From Chloroflexota bacterium (GTDB lineage: Bacteria > Chloroflexota > UBA6077 > CF-72): DNA of 7,664 nucleotides. The notes under the pieces were generated by a model. The model searched no databases. It had not been told where the DNA came from and saw only the letters and a list, made by a program, of their open reading frames with translations. Below are positions 1 to 5,521 of the stretch, piece by piece (the stretch's first letter is position 1; each line of letters opens with the position of its first letter). The stretch spans positions 1 to 7,664 of the forward strand of contig JAFAWJ010000466.1 in assembly GCA_019242065.1 (NCBI GenBank), read 5' to 3'. Made by a program: the position numbers and the translations under genes.

Positions 1-32
1 CAGGCAAATCAGTCCTCACACTAACTCACCAC

Positions 33-1157
33 TCACAATTGGACGGACGCCAGCTTCGCGCCTTCCACCAGTGACTCCAGCTTGGCCCAGGCCACCCGGT
101 CATCCACCTGGGTGCTGCCCGCGCCAGTCGCGAAGCCACAGTCCACGCCAGCCATGAGCCGCTGGCTGCCAACCACGCCCGCATAGCGGACGAGGCGCTC
201 GGCCACGACCTCGGGATGCTCGACAATATTGGTGGTGCTGTCCACCACCCCGGGGATGAGCAGCATCCCCTCCGGAAGCTCCACCTCTCGCCACAGCCGC
301 CACTCGTGAGCGTGCCGTCCGTTGGCCCCGACGATCGACAGCGCGCCCACGTGCGCCTGGAGCAGCAGATCGACGATGTCCGCCAGCGGCACCGCGCGCA
401 GCATTGGTCGCTCGCCGGCGCCCCAGCACACGTGCATGCGAATGCGGTCCGCGGGCAGGCCCGCGATGGCCACGTTCAGCGCCGCAATGTTCTGCGCCAC
501 CATCTCACGAAACTCGGCCACTGAGAGATCGGGAAACCAGATGTCGTGCAGCGCCAGGTCTGGACAATCAAGCTGGAGCACAAAACCAGCCTCGATGATG
601 GCCGCGTATTCGCGCCGCATGACCTCCGCCAGCGCCGCGAGGTAGTCCTCGCGGTTCGGGTAGCAGGCATTGGGAAAGAAGTTCGCCAGCGTTCCGGGCG
701 ACACCGCGGTCATGAATGCGTCTGTGACGTCGCAATCGGCGATCGCGGCGCGCAGGTTGGCGATGTCCTGCTCGACGGCGCCGAAATTCCGCCAGGCGAC
801 CGGAGCCGTGCACGCGTAGCGCAGGGCAGGCAGCGGCGATCGCGACGCCCATTCCGGGAATGCCCGCGCATCCAGGCTCTCGGGCAGGTGGTCGCCGCGC
901 TGCGCGAAACCGCTCAGCCGGTCGCGCACGTAGCTGGCGAAGCTGATCTTGCTCATTTCTCCGTCGTTGATCACGTCCAGGCCGAGGGCGACCTGCTTGC
1001 GTACGCACTGCTGGACAGCATCGCGCACCAGTGCGTCGAACTCGGTCTGATCGATGGCTTCGCCGCGGTCGCGCCCAAACAACAACTCGCGCAGGCGGGC
1101 TGGCCGCGCCAGGCTGCCGGTGTGGGTGGTACGGATGCGCCGCTCACTGTCTGACAT
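33..1157 (-). CDS. MetE C-terminal-like zinc alkyltransferase family protein, copy 1 (374 aa)
   Basis: This protein resembles the C-terminal (catalytic) half of cobalamin-independent methionine synthase, a TIM-barrel that binds zinc and activates a thiol for methyl or alkyl transfer. At 374 aa it has no MetE N-terminal half, so it belongs to the stand-alone MetE-like group rather than being a classical methionine synthase. Family marks are THTGSLARP near residues 11-19, VINDGEMSK at 62-70, LQLDCPDLALH at 194-204, HVCWG at 242-246, VEHPE at 312-316 and DCGF at 339-342. The expected zinc ligands His242, Cys244 and Cys340 are present. The position of the fourth ligand, Glu in MetE, is Val276, within SIVGAN. 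It is the last gene of the minus-strand cluster and starts 7 bases after the Rieske gene stop. I see no Shine-Dalgarno sequence before its ATG, so translation may be coupled to the upstream gene. The substrate is unknown. Methionine synthesis, another thiol methyltransfer, or an epoxyalkane:CoM transferase-like reaction are all possible. Confidence 0.86.
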   Translation of the reverse strand: MSDSERRIRTTHTGSLARPARLRELLFGRDRGEAIDQTEFDALVRDAVQQCVRKQVALGLDVINDGEMSKISFASYVRDRLSGFAQRGDHLPESLDARAFPEWASRSPLPALRYACTAPVAWRNFGAVEQDIANLRAAIADCDVTDAFMTAVSPGTLANFFPNACYPNREDYLAALAEVMRREYAAIIEAGFVLQLDCPDLALHDIWFPDLSVAEFREMVAQNIAALNVAIAGLPADRIRMHVCWGAGERPMLRAVPLADIVDLLLQAHVGALSIVGANGRHAHEWRLWREVELPEGMLLIPGVVDSTTNIVEHPEVVAERLVRYAGVVGSQRLMAGVDCGFATGAGSTQVDDRVAWAKLESLVEGAKLASVQL

Positions 1158-1164
1158 CAGAGCA

Positions 1165-2445
1165 TCAGATCAAACCCATCGCTGCCTTGAACTCGTCGCG
1201 GACGTTCGCTGGCTGCCCGGCGTAGAAACCGAAGAAATCGTCCTTCGGCACCGCGTTGATCCGGTTGAACCGCGCCCGACGTTCCAGGTACTCGGACCGC
1301 GTGAACTCGGCAGTCATACGCTTCCGCCACGGTGCAAACGGCCACTGCATGCACCGATCGACCGCCGGGTCGCGCACGATCCCCTTCGGATCCTCGCCAC
1401 GTTCGACCGCTTCCATGTCGCGCTGCAGTTGACGCCGCAGCAGAATCACACCCCGGTCGCTCTCCCCGAGGTGCTCGTTTTCGCGATCGGTGACGTTCCC
1501 CTGGCCAACCCAGGCCACGGTGTCCTGATTGACGACGTGCGTGGTAATCCAGCGTCCCGTTTTCTCGTCTCGGATGGGCGCGGTCCAGTACGGAATCCGC
1601 TCCTGCACGAACGGACGCTGCTCCACCGGCACCGCATCCCAGTGCCAGACGACGTACAGGGTGGTCTCGTCGTCGACGGGGACCTTGTATTCGAAGTGAC
1701 CCGCCCCTGGAGCAAAGAGGTTCGGCAGGATGCACATGCGCGGGAAGAACCAGCCGTCGTCGCCCTCACCGCTGTTTTCCAGAATGCGACGATAGCCAAA
1801 GCCATAGTCGAATTCGTCGAACTGGATCTTGCGGTGGCCCGGCGCGAAGAAGTCGTCGCGGCCCACCTGCCGCGCCGACCAGTTGTTGTGAAGCCACTCA
1901 AAGTGGACCGGGTCGATGCTGTTTTCGTGCGATTGAAACCAGTTGCACGGCAGGTCCGCGAAAACGATCTGCGTAAATCCGTTGTCGTACGTGAAGCTCT
2001 CCCACGTCGGATTGATCGGAGCCGGCTCCGGACCCATGTAGGCGAAGATCATGCCCGCCTTGGCTTCGGCTCGATAGGCCTTGATTTTGATGCGCTCGCG
2101 GAAGCGCGCATCCGGGTGGGCAACTTCTTCAAATGGCTGGTGGACACACGTGCCGGTCTCGTCGAACTTCCAGCCGTGGTAGTTGCAGCGGATCCCGCAT
2201 TCTTCGGTCCAGCCGTACGACAGATCGGCGCGGCGGTGAGGACAGTGGCGATCCACCAGTCCGTAGTGGCCAGAGCCGTCCTTGTAGAGCACCAGGTCCT
2301 CACCCATGAGCCGCACCGGCTTGATGCCAATTTCGTCCAACTCGGCCACCGCGGCGATCGGGTGCCAGTAGCGGCGGAGCAGTTCGCCCATCGGGGTGCC
2401 GCGTCCAACGCGCGTGAACCTCTGGTTCTCAGCAGTCGTCAGCAT
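1165..2445 (-). CDS. Rieske [2Fe-2S] non-heme iron oxygenase, alpha subunit (phthalate dioxygenase/O-demethylase type, 426 aa)
   Basis: This is a cytoplasmic oxygenase component that uses electrons passed from a Rieske cluster to a mononuclear iron to hydroxylate or O-demethylate an organic, usually aromatic, substrate. The N-terminal Rieske domain shows Cys68-x-His70 and Cys87-x2-His90, separated by 16 residues. The catalytic domain carries the iron motif E174-x3-D178-x2-H181-x4-H186 in ENSIDPVHFEWLH. Asp308 in NQDTVAW is a reasonable candidate for the carboxylate ligand. The opening, with GTPMGELLRRYWHP at residues 16-29, is typical of the phthalate 4,5-dioxygenase-like branch, and the length fits that single-subunit group. 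The ATG is preceded by AGGAG at a rather long 12-base spacing. The gene lies 42 bases after the dehydrogenase and 7 bases before the MetE-like gene. No ferredoxin or reductase gene is visible, so its electron donor is encoded elsewhere or outside the window. The substrate cannot be told from sequence. Confidence 0.94.
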   Translation of the reverse strand: MLTTAENQRFTRVGRGTPMGELLRRYWHPIAAVAELDEIGIKPVRLMGEDLVLYKDGSGHYGLVDRHCPHRRADLSYGWTEECGIRCNYHGWKFDETGTCVHQPFEEVAHPDARFRERIKIKAYRAEAKAGMIFAYMGPEPAPINPTWESFTYDNGFTQIVFADLPCNWFQSHENSIDPVHFEWLHNNWSARQVGRDDFFAPGHRKIQFDEFDYGFGYRRILENSGEGDDGWFFPRMCILPNLFAPGAGHFEYKVPVDDETTLYVVWHWDAVPVEQRPFVQERIPYWTAPIRDEKTGRWITTHVVNQDTVAWVGQGNVTDRENEHLGESDRGVILLRRQLQRDMEAVERGEDPKGIVRDPAVDRCMQWPFAPWRKRMTAEFTRSEYLERRARFNRINAVPKDDFFGFYAGQPANVRDEFKAAMGLI

Positions 2446-2457
2446 GGTGTCGCATTA

Positions 2458-2462
2458 CTCCT
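2458..2462 (-). promoter_or_regulatory. Ribosome binding site (AGGAG) of the Rieske gene
   Basis: On the minus strand AGGAG lies 12 bases before the ATG at 2445, in the 42-base gap after the dehydrogenase stop. The spacing is long for a Shine-Dalgarno element. An ATG closer to it (minus-strand 2455-2453) is out of frame, so the 2445 start is kept because the encoded N-terminus matches the family. Confidence 0.5.
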
Positions 2463-2487
2463 GTGTTGCACGTGTCGTTGGCGCCAT

Positions 2488-3471
2488 CTATCCCAGGATT
2501 GTGACCTTGATTGCCTGCGTGTGCTTGTCGGCCGCGGTCGCGAACGCGGTGGGTAACTCTGCCAGCGGAAACTGATGCGTCTGCAGCAACGCGAGTTCGC
2601 TCCGATAGCGGGGTAGACGGTCCACGGCGGCGGCGAACTCGTGACCATGCTCGCTCATTCCGTAGACCTTGGAGCCCGTCAGCGTCGCCTCTTTCATCAC
2701 CAGCGCGCGCACGTCGAGGGGTGATGGCTCTGAGAACAGTCCCAGCACGACGATCCGCCCACCGGGCCGGACCGCCTGGATGGCTTGCTCCGCGGTCGGG
2801 GCCTGGCCGCCAACACTTTCGAAGACGGCGTCGGGCAGAAACTCGCCCGCGAAGCCCTGTGCGTCAGCTTCTGCGATCGGCTCCAACCCGAGCGACTGCG
2901 CCAGGCGCGTCTGGTGTGGGTAGCGGGTCACGATCGCGACGCGTCCGCCGCTGTCGCGCGCGAGCAGGCCAACCAGCAGCCCGATCGTGCCGGCGCCGAG
3001 CACCAGGACCCGCGTGTCCAGCCTGAGGTGCGCACGATGCACGGCGCGCGTCACGACCGCCAGCGGCTCAGCCATCGACGCCACCAGTGGCGTCAGGCTG
3101 CTGTCCATCGCGTGGATCTCAGTCTCGGGCGCGTCGACGAAATCCGCCAGACCGCCAGGCACACCCGCGCCCAGGAGTGTGCCGACGCGACACATCTGTC
3201 GCTGACCGCCGAGGCAGTACTCGCAGCTACCGCACGCCAGCCACGGCTCGACGGCGTACAGCGCGTCGGCGAGGGGCTGGCTGGCCTGCACGAGCGTGCC
3301 GACGACCTCGTGACCCGGTGTCGGCGCATCACTCGGATGCCGATAGCGGTGCAGATCGGAGCCGCAAATGCCGCAGGCTGCCACCTTGAGGCGCACCCAG
3401 CCGGGCTGCAGGGGCGGAGGCTCGACCTCGCGGATGACGATCCCCTGTGCGGTCCACGTACTCTGGCGCAT
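2488..3471 (-). CDS. Zinc-dependent medium-chain alcohol/polyol dehydrogenase (MDR family, 327 aa)
   Basis: This is an NAD(P)-dependent dehydrogenase of the medium-chain (GroES-like plus Rossmann) superfamily, which oxidises alcohols or polyols. Catalytic-zinc residues are visible: Cys36 in CGICGSDLH, the GHE motif at 53-55 (His54, Glu55), and Glu135 in AEPLAV. A complete structural-zinc site is formed by Cys80, Cys83, Cys86 and Cys94 with the usual 2-2-7 spacing. The cofactor-binding glycine motif GAGTIG is at 159-164. The closest subgroups by motif are sorbitol/threonine/formaldehyde-type dehydrogenases, and I cannot choose among them. At 327 residues it is slightly short for the family (about 340-350) but has both ends and no internal break. 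It is the first gene of the minus-strand cluster, reading away from a 182-base divergent control region. The ATG at 3471 has only a weak purine-rich stretch before it. A role in oxidising a product of the Rieske enzyme is inferred from position only. Confidence 0.93.
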   Translation of the reverse strand: MRQSTWTAQGIVIREVEPPPLQPGWVRLKVAACGICGSDLHRYRHPSDAPTPGHEVVGTLVQASQPLADALYAVEPWLACGSCEYCLGGQRQMCRVGTLLGAGVPGGLADFVDAPETEIHAMDSSLTPLVASMAEPLAVVTRAVHRAHLRLDTRVLVLGAGTIGLLVGLLARDSGGRVAIVTRYPHQTRLAQSLGLEPIAEADAQGFAGEFLPDAVFESVGGQAPTAEQAIQAVRPGGRIVVLGLFSEPSPLDVRALVMKEATLTGSKVYGMSEHGHEFAAAVDRLPRYRSELALLQTHQFPLAELPTAFATAADKHTQAIKVTILG

Positions 3472-3553
3472 CAGTGGGCTGCCGTCCCCGACTCAGCCAT
3501 CGCCGACAGTGTACAGGGGCTCAAATTGCCGCTACTTCTTCGCGTGTGTCGCG

Positions 3554-3563
3554 GTCTCGAGAC
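3554..3563. promoter_or_regulatory. Perfect 10-bp palindrome GTCTCGAGAC, possible operator
   Basis: This self-complementary decamer lies in the divergent region, just upstream of the possible -35 of the plus-strand gene. Its core CTCGAG recurs 58 bases downstream at 3614-3619. Position and symmetry would fit a dimeric regulator, but no regulator gene is in the window and a 10-bp palindrome can arise by chance. Confidence 0.25.
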
Positions 3564-3638
3564 TTCCGATACGGGTGACGGGCTTATAAACTCGTCTCGC
3601 TGTCAGAGTCTTGCTCGAGTTTTGACGCATTCACTCCT

Positions 3639-3646
3639 GAGGGGGG
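3639..3646 (+). promoter_or_regulatory. Ribosome binding site (GAGGGGGG) that decides the binding-protein start
   Basis: This purine run lies 7 bases before the ATG at 3654 but only 1 base before the in-frame GTG at 3648. The spacing favours the ATG as the true start. Confidence 0.6.
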
Positions 3647-3653
3647 CGTGACC

Positions 3654-4922
3654 ATGAGCACGAATCGGGGCGTGTTGACGCCAGCAAGTCGTCGCCAATT
3701 TCTGCGTGGCCTGTTCGGGGCGACGGTCGGTCTGTCCGTCGGCTCCGTGCTGGCCGCATGTACCCCGGGTGCCCCCGCGGGGATCGGCGGCCTCGGCGCG
3801 AGCCAGCAAGCCCCGTCCCAGTCCGGTGGCAACGGCGAGTTGAAGATCGGCCTGCTCAGCGGCTTCAGCGGGCCCTACGCTGCCTTCGGCCCCGACATGG
3901 CCAACTGCGCCGACGTCTACCTGGACCAGCACGGCGGCATGCTGGGTGGGCTCAAAGTCAACACCATCCAGGAAGACGAGGGCTCGACCGTCCAGGACGC
4001 GCTGACCAAAGCCCGCAAGCTCATCGAACAGGACCAGGTCGACGTCATCATGGGCATCGTGAGTAGCGCGAACGCGCTCGCCCTCCGCAACATGATCGAC
4101 CAGGCGCAAAAACCGACGATCATTACCAACGCGAATGCCAATGCCATTACCGGTGATCAGCGCAGCCAGTACATCTTCCGAACCGCGCTGAACGCCTATC
4201 AGAACGCTTCAGCCCTGGTGGCCTGGACGCCGGTCAACGTCGGCAAGCGGATTTTCACCATGGCGCCCGACTACGCCGCCGGCCAGGAATGGACCGCCGC
4301 GTTCAAACAGGGATTCGAAGCCGCGGGCGGCACAATCATCGATAGCCTTCTCCCGCCGTTGGGCAATGCGGACTACGCACCGTTCATTTCGAAGGTCAAG
4401 CCCGAGAACCCCGACGGGGTGTGGGCCCAGTTCGCCGGGGCCGATCAACTCAAGTTCACCCAGCAGTGGAATGACTACATCGGCACTTCGATTCCGTTGA
4501 TCGGCAGCGGCATGAACTGGCAGACGGCTGGCCAGCTGGGTCAGGCGGCGAAAGTCTGGAAGACCTTCGCCGTCGCGTGGGAGCTTGGAATCGACAATCC
4601 GACGAACAAGCAGTTCGTCGACGCGTTCTTCAAGAAGTTCAACACCTATCCGGTGTATGGCGCCTATCACTACGACGGCATGGCGCTGCTGGATAAGATT
4701 CTGCAGTCGAGCAACGGCGACAAGTCGGCCGCGGCGATCGTCAAAGGCTTCGCGGGCGTGTCCGAGTTCGACAGCGTGCGCGGCACGATCAAAGTCGACC
4801 CCGAGACCCATGGGCTGACGGTCCCCCAGTGGCGGGCCATCGCCAACGACGACAGCGGCACGATGGGCATCCAGATCCTGGAGCAACTGGGCGTGTTCCC
4901 ACCCCAACCCCCGAGCTCCTGA
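3654..4922 (+). CDS. ABC transporter substrate-binding lipoprotein, branched-chain amino acid (LivJ/Peripla_BP_6) type (422 aa)
   Basis: This is an extracytoplasmic solute receptor of the type I periplasmic-binding-protein fold used by LivJ-like ABC importers, whose ligands include branched-chain amino acids, amides and aromatic acids. The N-terminus has a twin-arginine motif, SRRQFLRG (Arg13, Arg14), a hydrophobic stretch, and a lipobox LAAC with Cys36 as the likely lipidated residue. A Gly/Ala/Ser/Gln-rich linker follows to about residue 60. The mature domain opens with LKIGLLSGFSGPYAAFG, typical of Peripla_BP_6, and runs with no break to the C-terminus. An in-frame GTG lies two codons upstream, but the ribosome binding site favours the ATG. 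No permease or ATPase gene follows; the next gene, 53 bases on, is a peroxidase. The partner transporter must lie elsewhere. Divergent position beside the oxygenase cluster suggests, but does not show, that it imports a related substrate. Confidence 0.94.
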   Translation: MSTNRGVLTPASRRQFLRGLFGATVGLSVGSVLAACTPGAPAGIGGLGASQQAPSQSGGNGELKIGLLSGFSGPYAAFGPDMANCADVYLDQHGGMLGGLKVNTIQEDEGSTVQDALTKARKLIEQDQVDVIMGIVSSANALALRNMIDQAQKPTIITNANANAITGDQRSQYIFRTALNAYQNASALVAWTPVNVGKRIFTMAPDYAAGQEWTAAFKQGFEAAGGTIIDSLLPPLGNADYAPFISKVKPENPDGVWAQFAGADQLKFTQQWNDYIGTSIPLIGSGMNWQTAGQLGQAAKVWKTFAVAWELGIDNPTNKQFVDAFFKKFNTYPVYGAYHYDGMALLDKILQSSNGDKSAAAIVKGFAGVSEFDSVRGTIKVDPETHGLTVPQWRAIANDDSGTMGIQILEQLGVFPPQPPSS

Positions 4923-4975
4923 CCCACCCGCCGTTGAAGGAATAGCTGGCGCCCACCTCGACGTTGAACCTGGTG
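4923..4975 (+). other. 53-base spacer between binding-protein and peroxidase genes
   Basis: No terminator-like hairpin with a T-run is seen, so the two genes may share a transcript. A GAAGGAA stretch (4936-4942) resembles a Shine-Dalgarno sequence but lies about 33 bases before the peroxidase ATG. An in-frame TAG at 4943-4945 bounds how far upstream the peroxidase can start. Confidence 0.4.
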
Positions 4976-5473
4976 ATGTCTATCTACGAAGGTCTGACCA
5001 TCAACGCTCTCGACGGCCACCCACTTGATTTCGAGCAGCTCCGCGGCAAGGCGACGCTCGTGGTCAACGTTGCGTCGCGCTGCGGGCTGACGCCCCAGTA
5101 CACCGGCCTCGAGCAACTCCAGGAGCGTTTCGCGTCATCCGGCTTCAACGTCCTGGGCGTGCCCTGTAACCAGTTTGGTGGCCAGGAGCCTGGCACGGCC
5201 GAACAGATCGCTACCTTCTGCTCGGCGAACTACGGCGTGACGTTTCCCATGACGGAAAAGGTCGAGGTGAACGGCGCCGGCCGCCATCAGCTGTACTCAC
5301 GCCTTGTCACGACGACCGACGCGCACGGGCAGGCCGGCGACATCCAGTGGAATTTCGAGAAGTTTCTGGTGACGCCGTCAGGCGACGTCGCCGCCCGCTT
5401 TCGACCACAGACCGACCCGCTGTCGCCCGAGGTGGTCGCCGCGATCCAGGCAGCGTTGCCCAAGGCGGGCTGA
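4976..5473 (+). CDS. Glutathione-peroxidase-family thiol peroxidase (165 aa)
   Basis: This is a cytoplasmic thioredoxin-fold peroxidase that reduces hydrogen peroxide or organic hydroperoxides. The peroxidatic residue is Cys36 in NVASRCGLTPQY, so it is a cysteine and not a selenocysteine enzyme. The rest of the catalytic set is present: Gln70 in NQFGGQEPG, and Trp125 and Asn126 in WNFEKFLV. Cys64 and Cys82 fall at the same numbers as in yeast Gpx3. Cys82 in the FCSANYGV segment is the resolving cysteine of the two-cysteine subgroup, which takes electrons from thioredoxin more often than from glutathione. Length is normal. The ATG at 4976 gives the usual MSIYEG start; an in-frame TTG at 4964 and a GTG at 4973 are less likely. 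No good ribosome binding site precedes it. It follows the binding-protein gene in the same direction and ends 48 bases before the convergent unit. A link to oxidative by-products of the nearby oxygenase is only inference. Confidence 0.95.
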   Translation: MSIYEGLTINALDGHPLDFEQLRGKATLVVNVASRCGLTPQYTGLEQLQERFASSGFNVLGVPCNQFGGQEPGTAEQIATFCSANYGVTFPMTEKVEVNGAGRHQLYSRLVTTTDAHGQAGDIQWNFEKFLVTPSGDVAARFRPQTDPLSPEVVAAIQAALPKAG

Positions 5474-5484
5474 TCGCTGTTGTC

Positions 5485-5513
5485 AGCCACCGCCGTCGCC
5501 GAACGCGGTGGCT
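5485..5513. terminator. Hairpin in the convergent gap, candidate bidirectional terminator
   Basis: AGCCACCGC at 5485-5493 pairs perfectly with GCGGTGGCT at 5505-5513, giving a 9-bp GC-rich stem with an 11-base loop. It lies in the 48-base gap between the stops of the peroxidase (+) and the peptide-type binding protein (-), where a shared terminator is expected. Neither side has a T-run, so it would be a non-canonical intrinsic terminator or simply an RNA 3'-end-stabilising structure. Confidence 0.6.
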
Positions 5514-5521
5514 CGGATAGC

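Larger units (their letters stand above)
3472..3653. promoter_or_regulatory. Divergent intergenic control region between the oxygenase cluster and the binding-protein gene
   Basis: This 182-base stretch separates the minus-strand dehydrogenase gene from the plus-strand binding-protein gene, so promoters for both units should lie here. Its right half is more AT-rich than its surroundings and contains TATAAA at 3585-3590, a possible -10 box for the plus-strand gene with at best a poor -35 (TTCCGA, 3564-3569, 15-base gap). CTCGAG occurs twice, at 3556-3561 and 3614-3619, the first inside a 10-base perfect palindrome. I see no convincing promoter for the minus-strand unit. No small gene is supported here. 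Confidence 0.6.

Noticed and set aside
546..1154. A 202-codon plus-strand frame opposite MetE-like copy 1
   Set aside because: No recognisable family; the opposite strand has conserved MetE motifs throughout.
1054..2556. A 500-codon open frame on the plus strand opposite the Rieske gene
   Set aside because: It is longer than the gene it opposes, but the minus-strand frame carries complete Rieske and iron motifs. The plus-strand product shows no recognisable family and is rich in Arg, Val and His, as expected for antisense frames in GC-rich DNA.
2785..3651. A 288-codon plus-strand frame overlapping the dehydrogenase and the divergent region
   Set aside because: It mostly mirrors the dehydrogenase and runs through the promoter region; no recognisable motifs.
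3648..3653. GTG at 3648 as start of the LivJ-type receptor
   Set aside because: It lies only 1 base after the GAGGGGGG binding site, while the ATG at 3654 has a 7-base spacing.
4209..4907. A 232-codon minus-strand frame opposite the LivJ-type receptor
   Set aside because: Shadow frame; the plus strand encodes a clear lipoprotein and binding domain.
4932..4968. Direct repeat CGTTGAA, two copies exactly 30 bases apart
   Set aside because: Seven bases repeated once is expected by chance and has no supporting context.
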